In this document: positions 1 through 12,480 of the stretch, piece after piece | Layout of the letters: each line of letters opens with the position of its first letter | Position numbering within the stretch: the first letter of the stretch is position 1 | Assembly: GCA_032719365.1 (NCBI GenBank) | Contig: CM064870.1 | Span: forward strand, 43,928,194-43,992,193 | DNA from: Prinsepia uniflora | Taxonomy: Eukaryota > Streptophyta > Magnoliopsida > Rosales > Rosaceae | Length of the DNA stretch: 64,000 nt | Direction of reading: 5' to 3' | Notes under the pieces: model-generated | What the model saw: the letters and a program-made list of their open reading frames with translations, nothing else | Told to the model about the DNA's origin: nothing | Database searches by the model: none | Made by a program: the position numbers and the translations under genes

Positions 1-2098
1 AGTGAAGTGTTCTGGGATTGAGAATGAGAGGGAAGGAGCAAAATTGGTGTGGAATTGTTCAAAAACCCGAAACTGGTTTTTGAAGAGTTCAAAATCGAAT
101 TTCGGTTTTCAGGCCAGCCCAAGCCTAATTGATGATTGATTGAGCTTCCTGGAACTTCAACGAGTCGAACCAGATCAAATGGAGCAAGCTTTGGGGCTCC
201 TAGGGCCGTGGACGGACGAGGTGGACGGCCGGAAAACTCGAGCTTGAGTTGTGGTGATTGAGGTAATGTCGTGTTCAATTAATCATGCTAATTGGTTCGT
301 GTTAGTCCTTATATGCTTCATATGAAGTTAATTTGACAATGGTTAAGGATTGATGGAGTTTTGGTGATTGACCCGTTTTGGGTGATCACGGGTTAATGGC
401 TTGATTAAGGAATAATTGATGTTGATCGATGTCACAGAACTGAAATTCATATGCTAATGATTGTTTTAGGATCAAGAACGGATTGAATTGATGTCGAATT
501 GGGTGTGATTGAGCCGGATCCTATCGCGGGTAATCAGACCCGTTTACCAGACAAACGGGTGAAGATGGTGACTGTAGCAGTCACTGTAGCTGGCGCGTGG
601 CTTTCACGCGCAGCCACTCACGGCGGCGCGTGGGCACGAATCTCGAGGTGAGGTCAACATTACTTTTATCCTATTCAATGTTACAAACATTTTGGGATTG
701 GTTTCGTGTCGATCGGATCCCGTTTCGTTATTGTTCGGGATGTCCGAAGGTTTTAAATCGAGGTTATAAATACTTAAAAATTCGGGAAAATTATGGGACT
801 TGAATAGGATGTTAATGATGAGGTTAGTGATCCTCTAATGTGTTTTGAACAGGATTGGGAGTCCCGGTGTTAGTGGTGTGGCCCGGGAAGGCCTATGGCA
901 CGCGTATCGAGGCGCTCGGTTAAACGGTCTGTGAGTGGACATTGGTTTTATAAATTCGATGCATGCATAACTGTTTCATGATTTTTATAATTGTGATTAT
1001 ATGATTTATGTTGGATATCAGTGAATTTATATGTTTTCATGCATTTCGAGGCGATTTACGTGTTTGTACGTGAATCGAGGTTTTCTGGATTTGCACTGAT
1101 TTCCATAAATGTGGTTGGATATGATTTCATGAAACGGTTACGGATTTGTTAAAATGAATCGGGCCAGGGGCCCAGTTAACTTATAAATCGGGCCAGGGGT
1201 CCAGTTAACTTATGAATCGGGCCAGGGGCCCAGTTGACTTATATATGTGATTTCGGGTCGGGGACCCTAAAATGGAATGGAATAAACTATTTCGGATTTG
1301 ATTCAACTATTTGGACTTATAACGGTTTTATGGAAATTCGGGGCAGGGCCCTTGTGATATTTTGGAAATGAATAATTGAATGTGTTCCATAAAACCATCT
1401 CGATATGAGGATATTTATATCCTGGTCTCCTCCAAGTGTCGGGGACACTGGAGAAGTCACGGTGCATTGCCTGCGAGGGCTCATTGTACGGAGCTACCGG
1501 ACCGTATAGTGATCCAGGAGCAGGATTGCTGGACGTCATGGACGTCAGACATCGGGGATGTCAGAGATATGGACCCGGTGAGACCCCGGGCAGCACGCGT
1601 TGCTTAATACCGTGAGATATGACGTCTGGAACGTCAAGCGTCTAGGACGCTAGGCATCGGGGATGCCGGAGATGGAAAAATGATAAATGAATATTACTGG
1701 ATTGATGAAATAACTCTTGGATTGACTTTTGGAATTTGAAACTATGCTTTGGTTTCCGGGCTAAGGCCCTAATGGTTATTTCTAAATAAATATGGGATTA
1801 TTGGTTTTTGGTGCATGCATATGATTTTACTGAGGGGCATAAATGCCTTATAAATGTTTTAAACAGACTTGTTTATTTTCGTCCACTCACAGCTTTTGTT
1901 TTTAATGCCCTTCAGGTTGATTCCGGATACGACTGCAGCAGAGACTTGAGCATCGCACACCTCCTCCATCGATCCTTACGCACTCTGGAAGCCCGGTTGG
2001 GCAATGGCAATCGGTTATCCCTTGTCGGACGCCTCTTGTCCGACGGGAGCACGTCACATCCCATGGTAATCCCGGGGGGATTGGGATGGGTCGTGTCA
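1..2098 (+). mobile_element. LTR C, forward, cut by the window start (Ty3/gypsy, Tekay-like LTR lineage)
   Basis: The segment ends with the lineage's LTR terminus (gggtcgtgtca at 2088-2098). It carries the lineage landmarks in order: the GCGCGTG hairpin block near 570-640, a three-unit GGGCC/GGCCC array at about 1158-1268, a gtccactcac...cccttcag block near 1880-1917, and a GTCGGAC/GTCCGAC stem at 2024-2044. It is closely related to the reverse complement of 6046-9011; for example, 187-280 matches the reverse complement of about 7990-8080 with few differences. No primer-binding site follows 2098, so this is a 3' LTR or a solo LTR. Its left target-site duplication lies outside the window. No coding capacity is seen. 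Confidence 0.8.
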
Positions 2099-2603
2099 TC
2101 TCGAGCCTTGATACCTTACCATGGCTCATCTCAAGTTACTAACCAATATCCTGACTCATTTTGAGTCCCGTATCCATATCTCGACTCCTCTTGAGTCCAA
2201 TCTCATCCCAATCAGCCATGCCATCATTGGCATACACAGTCACCATGCAGATACTGATGGTCAACCATATCTTATACGACCTATAAGGCCTAAGGGATAT
2301 CTCATTACAGTCTAGACTCTTTAGACACACATTCCACTTAAGGAATTCACTGAAAAATAACCTCATCACGAGTGCAACATGCTCAATTGTGCAACCTTTC
2401 TAGCCTCTGGGCTCATTCGTCCCTGGGACTTTCACAATTCTATGTCTAACAAACAGTATACACCGATTTACATCTAACCCTTAATCCAGGGTCAATCTCA
2501 TCTGAGATCTATCACAAGGTCTCATACTCCCTCGTCTACACGTCTCACTACCAGGTCGCGCAGGAGGCTTATTGTCGGAGGCATGATGTGGCAATAGAAT
2601 CAG
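2099..2603 (-). other. Noncoding internal (leader-side) remnant of the element whose 5' LTR is D
   Basis: This stretch lies between the end of LTR C and the primer-binding-site-like sequence of LTR D. Read on the minus strand it is the internal region just downstream of D's primer site. I see no Gag or Pol motif and only short frames. LTR C probably inserted into it, but the partner duplication needed to prove that is off the left edge. Confidence 0.4.
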
Positions 2604-2607
2604 CAAC

Positions 2608-2625
2608 CTAGTGTTCAGATACCAA
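2608..2625 (-). other. Degenerate tRNA-iMet-type primer-binding site of the D element
   Basis: The minus strand reads tggtatctgaacactagg, directly after the LTR terminus. Elements A and M have tggtatcagagca at the same place. Two changes in the core suggest an old copy. Confidence 0.6.
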
Positions 2626-2627
2626 GT

Positions 2628-4420
2628 TGACAGGATCATCCCCGAAGGGACATTGATAACCGTTCCCGGTCCTGCTCCCGTCTGTCAAGTCGACTGAAGT
2701 TCCCAATTTACCCTCAGCACTTGCCAAACAAGGGATAATCATACGTGTGCCCACTCATGCCTCCACCTCTCGAATAGCCTCGATCATCGCGCCACGACCT
2801 GAAGGGTCAATAAAAATACAAAAGGTGTGAGTGGATGAAAATAAATCAATTCTAAAACATGTTACAGAAAAGACATTCTACCCTCCACGTAAAACCAATG
2901 CATGCATTCGGAAATCATTTCATAATTCGTTTCATTTCCAATATAAGAAAATCGTGTATGAAAATCAAAATCATTTTCCTTTGCTCAAACCTCGACCTTA
3001 GCCTGAAACCATAAACACGGGGCCTCAGCCCAAAATCATGAATCAAAAGCCAAGTACATAACATAACCCAAAATCCATAAAGTCATATAAACCGGGCTAT
3101 TTCCTAACACATCCAAAAACATCAGAAATCAACAGTAATTCAAAAGTCAATCAATCTGCTGGATCTCAAGTACGCACGAGTCTTTAAACTCAAAACCATG
3201 CGCATAATCAGGCCTTCCCTGGATATCAACGAGTATTTAAACTCAAAGCATAATCAATAGGCCTCGGGGGATATCACAATAACCGAGTCTTTAAACTCAA
3301 AACATGATCCACCAATAGTACCGGGTCTTTAAACCCAAAACATCATCCAGCAATAGTACCGGGTCTTTAAACCTAAAACCATTTGTAAATCACAAAAAAT
3401 CCAGAATCCATCGTAAACCAATTTCCCAAGTCAAATCCGAGCTCACACTTAATCGAAATGGAACTCATGTCTGAATTTCACATTCAAATCCCCAATCATA
3501 TCCGTCATCCATTCCCGAATCCGAATTCGCAATAATGATTCAGTAAGCTGGCATCCAGAACCATCATCCCGAACCCAAATCCGGAAATCCACCTTAAAGT
3601 TTCTGAAACCCGAAATCTCGTTCATCGAAATTACTTTTATGCCTTGGGCATCAAGCCCGAAATCACCTTTTTCAAAATCTGTTTTAAATCTTTGAAATCA
3701 AATCGTATTTTAAATACCAAATTCAAATCACCAAAATCACGGTCAAACTACAACATACTCGAAATCTCGTAAAACGTGCAAATCCGTAACACTCATGAAA
3801 TACGTTCCAAAACCGTAAATCATACTCACAATCATAGTCAAAATATCATCAAAACATGATACACACAAATCATATAAAATCATTCATTAAGCAATCATGA
3901 AAACATGGGAGAAACCATAGTCTCGAAATACGTGCAATTACGTATTGTATATCGAAATATGCATAAATACGGAAATTGAAATTACCATAAGCATAAGCAT
4001 ATGAGTCATAATTATAAAGCATAGAAAACGATTATGCATGCATTGAAGTTTAGAAAACAAAGTCCACTCACACACCGTCCATATCGCTCGCTTTTCGAGC
4101 TGCACGCGTTCCCGTAATTTCTGACATTTTCCAGGAATCTCGAATCCTGTCCGAAATCATTCTTCAGGGTTACTAAGCACTCAAATTACATCATACTAAT
4201 TTCTCATAATTTTACGAAAATTAAATATTAATTAAAAATGTAACATAAACCTTCGGACACTCGAAAAAATATCGAAACGGTGTCCGATTAACTCGAAACC
4301 GATTCTAAAATGTTCGTTACATTGCATAGAACAAAAGTCATGTTGAACTCACCTCGAGAAACTCACGCACCCACCCTCACGGGCCGCCGTGAGTGGCTGC
4401 GCGAGAAACTCACGTCCGTC
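2628..4420 (-). mobile_element. LTR D, reverse, truncated at its LTR-start end
   Basis: It starts on the plus strand with tgacagg, the reverse complement of the lineage's LTR end. It carries the gtgagtgga block near 2827 and an array of near-palindromic units at about 3165-3375: three of the gagt.tttaaactc type and two of the gggtctttaaacc type. The bases around 4360-4410 match the GCGCGTG block of related LTRs in degenerate form. Beyond about 4420 the match to other LTRs stops and no ggtcgttaca-type end is present, so several hundred bases of LTR start are missing. The right boundary is approximate. Confidence 0.65.
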
Positions 4421-6028
4421 AATAATCATGTACGCACACACCCCGATTCCGAACGGGATATCCACAACTTTGCCTGGATGTGCATACCAAACTGCCTTCG
4501 TCTCACATCACAACCTAAACAGGTTCAATCTCAGGTTCCAAGTGATTCACAATCACAAAATCCCACATCAATACCACGAATGGTTTCCCCGACTTTTCCA
4601 ATTTCAATAATTTCCTTGTACTCTCTGGGGATATTAGAGGTAAACAATCTTACCAATCTCGGAGTTGACAACAACTCCCCAAATCCACTGATTCTCATGA
4701 CGTAGGGGACATCATCCCTAGATTCCTCAAGTTTCAATCATACCATTTTATCCGTTCATCACTTGTCACCATATATCTGTTAGGACTTATCCAAACACAT
4801 CACGACCTCCACTGGGTCCCATCCAGTCCAAGACTCAACCACCACTGAGTCGCAGATACCAATCATCTGTCCATCATGATAGAGTCACACCCCACCTGGT
4901 GGCTCATCGTCATCACCATCACTGACACCGGTACCAGCACCAGTGCTAGTACCAGCACCATGCACTATCACCAACACTAGTATCCGCACACAGGCATCCA
5001 TACTAGTATTGGCATAAAAGTACCAACATACCAACATCCATACATAGCACACGAACATCCACACTATCACACGAACACCCATGCTAGTACACTGTGTGCA
5101 AAGTTGTTACCCTGGATCTCCGTTCATTCCGAACGACGATCCCGTAACACCACTCGTACCCCACGACTATGGGTACCCCCAATTTGGCCATCCACACATC
5201 AGGATAATGAACGTTCCCTGAACGTCCCCAAGTATTAAAACCACACTAAATACCCTCGATAGCCAGTTATCTCGACACAACTGTCGACCAACAGTCATCG
5301 CTTGACAAGATCCGTATCCACACATCACACTATTATTCGATCCAACACGGAATTCCACATCTTACATCATAACCGTACCCGTGGATCGAATCCCATAATC
5401 CGGGCTAGACTCACTAGAGTCATCCACATGGTCATCCACGACCTCAGCCGCTCGTCGCTGCATAAGTTCTCAATTTAAGTTCATTTTTTAAGTCCATCGA
5501 TTATAAATTAGGGTTCCAAAATCACACCCTAAGGTTCCACCGAAACCAACTGCCTTCTGCAGTAAAATCCCCAACTTGACCGACTCCGCGGTCCTGACAT
5601 CATATAGACGTCAAATCCAATCTAATCATCAACTCAACGTGGGTTCCATCGTGGGTTCCACCACGAAAGTCATCGGCTAACTCCGATGCACCAACACCCC
5701 GTACACTAGCCAACACTACTAGGGTCCAAAACTTAGACCAATACCCTTAACTGAGTTTCGCATTTCCATAACATTATTCCAATGGGGTTCCCTGAACCCG
5801 GCTGTGCCCAGCAGCACAACAATCCATCATCACCTGACCGAACCGACGGTCCCACATTATCAGTTAATCGTATACAACCCACTTGGGTTGAATCGCATCA
5901 ATGCACGGCGTATCGGGTCAAACACACCCAATCCACTATTAGAATCCAAAACTATCTATCAGGTTGACAACGGAACTGCAGCCCAAAGAGACATCACACC
6001 CTCGTCCTTCGCGCACAAAAGAGCAAAA
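4421..6028 (-). other. Noncoding internal region downstream of LTR E (minus strand)
   Basis: On the minus strand this begins directly after E's primer-binding site, where Gag would be expected in elements A and M. No zinc knuckle, protease, reverse transcriptase or integrase motif is visible in any frame. Part of it (about 4925-5095) is low-complexity, built from variants of accagcacc and accaacact. E may therefore belong to a non-autonomous element, or the internal region may be a decayed remnant. Confidence 0.45.
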
Positions 6029-6030
6029 CC

Positions 6031-6043
6031 TGCTCTGATACCA
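6031..6043 (-). other. Primer-binding site of the E element (tRNA-iMet type)
   Basis: The minus strand reads tggtatcagagca two bases after the LTR end, complementary to the 3' end of plant initiator tRNA-Met, as in elements A and M. It marks E as a 5' LTR on the minus strand with its internal region to the left. Confidence 0.8.
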
Positions 6044-6045
6044 CT

Positions 6046-9011
6046 TGACACGACCCATCCCAATCCCCCCGGGATTACCATGGAATTTGTCATGCTCCCG
6101 TCTGACAAGAGGTGTCAGACAAGGGATAACCTGTTGTCATTGCCCAACCGGGCTTCCAGAGTGCGTAAGGATCGATGGAGGAGGTGTTCGATGCTCAAGT
6201 CTCTGCTGCAGTCGCATCCGGAATCAACCTGAAGGGCATTAAAAACAAAAGCTGTGAGTGGACGAAAATAAACAAGTCTGTTTAAAACATTTATAAGACA
6301 TTTATGCCCCCCAGTAAAAGCATATGCATGCACCATCATTTAAAATCATATATCATATAATATGAACCATAAACATAATTTTAGCCACCGCACTATACAC
6401 TCCAATCCCGACATCCCCGATGTCTGACGTCCCTGACGTCAATAAGGTCATAATCACAAGGCTACGCGTGCCACTCGGGTCTCAATTTCCGAGTTCAATC
6501 CCCGAACCCCGTTCGGGTACAGCATCCCCGATGCTTAGCGTCATAGACGCTGGACGTACTAGACGTCTGTGACCTCTCTGGGGTACCTCATCCGGAGGAG
6601 ACAATATAATATGGAAGGATCTATACAGTGCAGTACCAAATAAATTTTATTGATATCCAAATGCAAAGCATATATATATATACATAGATAAAATCCAAAC
6701 CAATCTTTAAGTTTCATTAGACGGGTCTCAAGCCCAAATATTGTGAAACGTTCCATAACCATAATTTCAATATCATCAAAACCATTAATAGTCCAAATAG
6801 TTGATTTAAATCCAAAATCATTGATTCGATTCCATTTTAGGGTCCCCGACCCGAATCACATGTATAAATCAACTGGGGCCCTGGCCCGATTTCATAAGTT
6901 AACTGGCCCCTGGCCTGAATTCACAAGTCAACTGGGCCCCCGGCCCGAATTCACAAGTTAACTGGGCCCCTGGCCCGATTTCGTAAGTCAATTGGTCCCC
7001 TGGCCCGATTTCATAATTCAACTGGGCCCCCGGCCCGAATTCGCAAGTTAACTGGGCCCCTGGCCCGATTCATAAGTTAACTGGGCCCCTGGCCCGATTT
7101 TAATTTATCAAGTCCGTAACCGTTTCATGAAATCATATCCAACCACATTTATGGAAATCGGTGCAAATCCAGAAAACCTCGGTTTACGTGCAAATACGTA
7201 AATCACCTCGAAATGCGTGAAATCATTTAAATCCACCGATATCCAAAGTAAAGCATTTAATCATAATTATAACAATCATGAAACAGTTAAGCATGCATCG
7301 AATTTATAAAACCAATGTCCACTCACAGACCGTTTAACCGAGCGTCTCGATACGCGTGCCATAGGCCTTCCCGGGCCTCACCACTATCATCGGGACTCCC
7401 AATCCTGTCCAAATCACATTAGAGGATCACTAACCTCATCATTAACATCCTATTCAAGTCCCGTAATTTTCCCGAATTTTCACGTATTTTTAAACTGGAT
7501 TTAAAACCTTCGGACATCCCGAACAATATCGAAACGGGATCCGAACGACACGAAACCAACGCTAAAATGTTCGTTACATTGTATAGGATAAAATTCATGT
7601 TGACTTCACCTCGAGATTAGTGCCCTCGGGCCGTCACGCGCCGCTGTGAGTGGCTGCGCATGGAAGCCACGCGCCTGCTACAGTGACTGCTACAGTCACC
7701 ATCTTCACTCGTATGTCTGGTAAACGGGTCTGATTACCCGCGATCTGACCCGGCCAGATAACCATCAATTTGACCTTGATTCCATCCGTTCTTGATCCTA
7801 AAACAATCATTAACCAACCAATTTCAGTTCTGTGACATCGATTAACATCAACCAATCCATAATCGTGCCATCAACCCGTGATCACCCAAAACGGGTCGAT
7901 CACCAAAACTCCACAAATCCTCAACCATTGTCAAATTAACTTCACAGGAAGCTTATAAGGATTAATACGAACCAATTCGCATGATTAATTGAACACGACG
8001 TTACCTCAATCACCACGACTCAAGCCTGAGTTTTCCGGCCGTCCACCTCGTCCGTCCACGGCCCTAGGAGCCTCAAAGCTTGCCCCATTTGATCTGGTTC
8101 GACTCGTTGAGGTTCCAGAAAGCTCAATCCATCATCAGTTAGGCTTGGGCTGGCCTAAAACTAGAAGTTCGAATTTGAACTTCAAAAAAACCAGTTTCGG
8201 GTTTTCAGAGAAATCCACACCAATTTCACTCCATTTTTCCATCTCTCAATCTCAGTGAACCATTCTCGACTCACTCTACATTCTTTTAATTCAATTTAGC
8301 CGTTAAAGGCATCCAAAAGTGTCCCACAATCCACTGCGTAAAGTTCCCCTGCACTGACCCGAAACCATTAAAAATCAGTGCCCATGTTCTTGTGAGTGAT
8401 TGCCAGCACAATACATGTGCAATCACAATCCAAAGCTGCCCCAAATCAGTCATTAAATTGATAAACAACCATGGGATCGATCGCACAAACCTCCCACCTT
8501 CACGGCTGAATCAATGAAACAGTACCCCTGTGGAAATTACAATTCTGCCCTTGCACAGTAAATTACCAAAATGCCCATCACGCATCCTGACCCGTAACTC
8601 GGTCATACGGACTCCGATTGATGCGTGCCGCCTGTCTACGGACTCAGGGCATCGAGACCTTCCTAACGGTCCTCGGTCCTCGGCCATCGGACCTCCCGAT
8701 CAAAAAGTCAACATTTTCCCCTATTTCGTCCAAATTACGAAAATGCCCCCGAACTTCCGTACATCATAACTTTCACCACGGACGTCGGAATCGAACGTGC
8801 CACCTGTCTATGAACTCGTAACGTCCCGAACTACGTCACGGTCATCGGTCAAAGTCCATTTGACCATCCGAATTAAAAGTCAACGTTTTGCCCACGTCCA
8901 GGGGCAAAACGGTCATTTTGCACAATTCGTCCGAAATCGCCCAACTAATCCCAGATTAGTAAATCACAATTAAATATTATTAAATCCCGATATTCGGGAC
9001 AGGTCGTTACA
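6046..9011 (-). mobile_element. LTR E, reverse, complete 5' LTR of about 2966 bp
   Basis: The plus strand starts tgacacgaccc and ends caggtcgttaca, the reverse complements of a TG...CA LTR. It carries the terminal GTCTGAC/GTCAGAC stem (6100-6120), an eight-unit GGGCCC/GGCCC array (about 6845-7105) against three units in LTR C, and the GCGCGTG hairpin block near 7630-7680. It lacks the 26-bp dyad of its relatives but has GTGATTGC and GCAATCAC arms near 8395-8425. No 3' LTR or matching target duplication is visible, so the element is incomplete or rearranged. Confidence 0.85.
6845..7105. repeat. Eight-unit 29-33-bp minisatellite inside LTR E
   Basis: Units alternate a GC-rich core (gggcccctggcccga and variants) with an AT-rich linker (tttcataagttaac and variants). 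The core is itself an imperfect inverted repeat (GGGCC...GGCCC). LTR C holds the same array with only three units at about 1158-1268. Confidence 0.9.
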
Positions 9012-9179
9012 AGATTTATCCTAGATCAATTAGATTTTATGGTGAGGGTTTTAGTGAGGCCCTATGCATTTTATGTGCGCCCTTGCAACTATAATCCTGC
9101 AATCTTCAATGAAATTTTCATTTAGATAAAAAAAAATTAAGTGAAGAGATTCCCAAAAGTTTCTATATATAGAGAAATT

Positions 9180-10355
9180 GGCTCAAATACCACTTTACCC
9201 CAAAATCAACCAGAAGTCCTTCCTTATATATATATTCAACACCCATTGAGTAAATATTTCTTGCTATTTACATTTTTTATCTAGCCTATATATACCTTTT
9301 AGGACTAGTTTAATATTTCTTCATTTCTCTCCCTCTCTTTTATGTCCTTTTTTCTACAAAGAAGGAAGACATATAATGGAGATCTGATAAAGGTCTCCAA
9401 ATGAAGGCGATAAAGAAGGTTCCATCTTCTTCCTCTTCAACTTCTTCCTATGCATTTTTTTTTTCTTGTTTCTCTTCATCTTTGTCTTCATCTTCATGAG
9501 TTTTTGAATTTCTAGTTTTCTAGTTATGTAATTAAGTGGTTACCAACTGGTATATAAGTGGGACTAATCGGTAACTAACTATAAAATCCAAAAACCTATA
9601 AGCCCAGATGAAGATCTCCATATGAAGGGGCATGTTGCATCATCTTCCTCTGCGTCCTTTTTTGTCTCTTCTCTCTTCATCTTCGTCTTCATGTTCATCT
9701 AGATACCACATAAATAGTTATATAACTAAGTGGTTACTAATTGATAACTAAATGTGAAAACCATGGAAACCTAGGAAGACCTTGAAAGCCAAAAACACCC
9801 CCTTCATCTTCATATCAAGATCTTCATCTAGAGATCTTCATTTTCATCTTCATATGGAGATCTTCATCTGGATTTTTAGGATTTTCAGTTTCACAGTTAA
9901 TCAATTAGCTTCCACTTATATAACAGCGGATGACCATTTAGTTACATAACCAGAAACCAAAAAATCCAAAAACTCATGAACATAAAGGTGAAGATGAAGA
10001 TGAACATGTAAAATGAAGAGATAAAAGAAAAAAGAAGATGCAGAGGCAGATGTAGAAGTCGAAGAGGAAAAATACCCAATCTGCCCCCATCATCTTCATC
10101 TAAAGATCTTTATCTTCATGTTCATCAGATGTTCATCACATTTCTTTCTTCTTTGTAGAAAAAAAAAAGAAGAAAGAAGACATAGAGAAGAGAGGAAAGA
10201 AGAGAGGGAGAGAAAGAAGGAAACTATAAATTAGTCCTTGGGGGGTATATATAGGTTGGGAGAAAATATAAATAGTAAGAAATATTTACCCAATATGGTT
10301 GAATATATAGAAAGGAGATTTCTAGTTGATTTTCTAGGTCAAGTGGTAGTTGAGC
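9180..10355. mobile_element. Foldback-like / long-TIR DNA element (MITE- or Mutator-like, non-autonomous)
   Basis: About 9180-9380 and about 10140-10355 are imperfect inverted copies of roughly 200 bp. The left end ggctcaaataccact pairs with the right end aagtggtagttgagc, and internal blocks such as gtaaatatttctt and tctacaaagaag recur inverted. The middle is rich in cttcatctt-type runs and their complements, so most of the 1.2 kb could fold into one long hairpin. I see no transposase frame. I could not find a convincing target-site duplication at the AT-rich edges, so superfamily assignment is left open. Confidence 0.65.
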
Positions 10356-12480
10356 GTGTATATATATATATTAAAGTGAGGGGCTAAGTCGCTACTATTT
10401 GACCTATCATAAAAAAGACTTTAGATGGACAAGGTAGGAGCTTTATATACCCTCCCTATGGGCAAGAAAGGTAAAAAAAAAAAAAAAAGGCTTCAGTTGG
10501 CACTAGTGAGCTACTTAGTTTCCGGGGAATGGATTACCAGACAATGTAAACTACTTAAGATAGGTCATTCCATTGACCTCTAAGGTGAGTGGAGTCGGTC
10601 TATCCCAAATGTACCTATTCCTACTTGGCATTTTGACCTCCTTTAAGGGTTATTTTAGGGGTTTTGCTCTCGATCTAGTCTTGCTTGAACCCTTTATGTA
10701 GTACCCCAAAAAAAAGCTAGTACTGGACTCCAATGGACTCTCTCTAACTTTCTCTCTCTCTCTCTCTCTCCATGCATGACTTAACCAACTCCACCCTTTC
10801 ATCATTTTTATGTTTCATGCTTTGTGTAATATATACTATGTTTTATATTTCCTGGAATTAGATGAACATCCTCTACATGCATATACAACTCTACTTATAT
10901 ACTCGAGTTATGTGTATCACCAACTTCCAAAAGGTGATCCAATTATTCCATTGAATTACTTGTTCGGTTGATGGGGAAATCAAGAGATTGAATGGTTGGG
11001 TTGTTATTGTTTGGTGATGGTGTGAAGATCCCCACTCACTCAATATATAAAGCAATGGGTGTGATTTTCTCAAGAAATTTGGCGGGGATTTTGTGGAGAG
11101 GGTCGGCTAGATTATGTGTGTTTTTTCGGCTAGATTTTGTGAGGGTTTCGGCTGGGATTTCTTGAATTTCGGCTGGGTTTTATTGCAATTTTCGGATGAG
11201 AGGTTTTTGTTGGTTTGACAAGGTTGTGGCTAGAGTTTATATGAATATATATTGGGTAGGTTTTGGTAGTTTGCAGCTGGAAAGGGAGTTATCTGTTTTT
11301 CTTCACAATGGTGTCAAATGAAGTACTAATAATTTATTTAATTAGCTTTGAGAGAGAGAGAAATTTCTCTCCTACAACCCACAATTTATGTACACATATG
11401 TTTATTTGTTTTTTTCTTTTTCTTTTTCTTTTTTGGTCAGATTTTTTTTTTCTTTTTAAAAAAAGAAAGTAAGAAGGGTACAGCCGAAAATAGTGGGAGA
11501 AATAGACTCTCTCCTTCTTTGCTTGTGGTTGCGGTTGGAAAAGAAAAATGTGGGGGTGGGGTTTGTTGCCTTGTGTTTTGGTGTTTTCTGCAGCCTAGTC
11601 ACAAATACATCACATGGATGTATATATATATATATGTTATGTAAAAGCTACATCACATCGAACTTGTGTTATATATATGTGTTATGTAAAAGCTACATCA
11701 CATGGATTTATATGTATATTATATTTTGTAGAAATTGATGCTGAAAAGGGGGTAAATTCACAAAATCTTGGCTGGATCACATGTTCGATCTTGATATTTA
11801 ATTTCTCGGCCAGGTCACATAACTTTTATAAATTCGAAAGTATCTGACCAATTATGGTCGCACTTCAAACTTGTGTTATACTACTAGTTTGGACGGGTTA
11901 CAGAATATATGAAGTGTGTTGCATTGATAATAAACTTTATAGACATGGGTCATATTAATGGTCTTTAGACTAAGGAATAAAGCAATGGCCAATAATGGTC
12001 TATCGAGTCAGATTGGGGTTGGGTCTTTACTTTATTAAATCTAGATTTTGGCCTAACCCAAGCCTAAAAATAGGATGGATGTCGATTAAGCTCTCATCAA
12101 CTCACATCCAGCTTTGATTTTCAAACGGTCGAAATAAGAAATATATCAAACCATGATAATGTCAACCTAAAATCTTCCCAAGAAAGAAGATTTTGATTGA
12201 ATCTTGATCAAATCATTTTGGTATCAATCCACTTTCAATCAAGACAGTTTCACAAGGCAAAATTCTCCTAATCAAACTTAGAAAGATTTGGGTGGCTGAT
12301 TTTGGAAAGATTTGGGAGGGCTTAACAAGGAAGTTTCTAAGTTAGAAGAATAAAGGTCAAGCATGGCCAATTCGTGGGTTGGCTGAACCCTATAAATAGC
12401 TAAGGTGAATAGGAGAAAGGGACATCCACATAAACACACATACTTACTTTTTATCTTGCACCTCTCAATTCCTAGACTAA
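10356..12480. other. AT-rich intergenic DNA without a supportable gene
   Basis: Only short frames with no recognisable domain are present. A tc microsatellite is at 10750-10774. The phrase ttcggct recurs several times in 11100-11190. A short local duplication containing tgttatgtaaaagctacatc is at about 11635-11705. A TATA-like ccctataaatagc near 12388-12400 could be a cryptic or LTR promoter, but nothing downstream supports a gene. Confidence 0.4.
10750..10774. repeat. (TC)n microsatellite
   Basis: An uninterrupted tc dinucleotide run of about 25 bp. Confidence 0.9.

Noticed and set aside
4885..5082. A 65-residue minus-strand frame with a hydrophobic start
   Set aside because: It is produced by low-complexity accagcacc and accaacact repeats and has no family resemblance.
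6845..7105. CRISPR-like appearance of the regularly spaced repeats in LTRs E and N
   Set aside because: Linkers are similar to each other rather than unique spacers, the sequence is a plant LTR, and unit copy number varies between related LTRs as in a minisatellite.
12388..12400. A host gene promoter at a TATA-like site
   Set aside because: No open frame, splice pattern or recognisable protein follows within 1.3 kb; the downstream DNA is AT-rich remnant.
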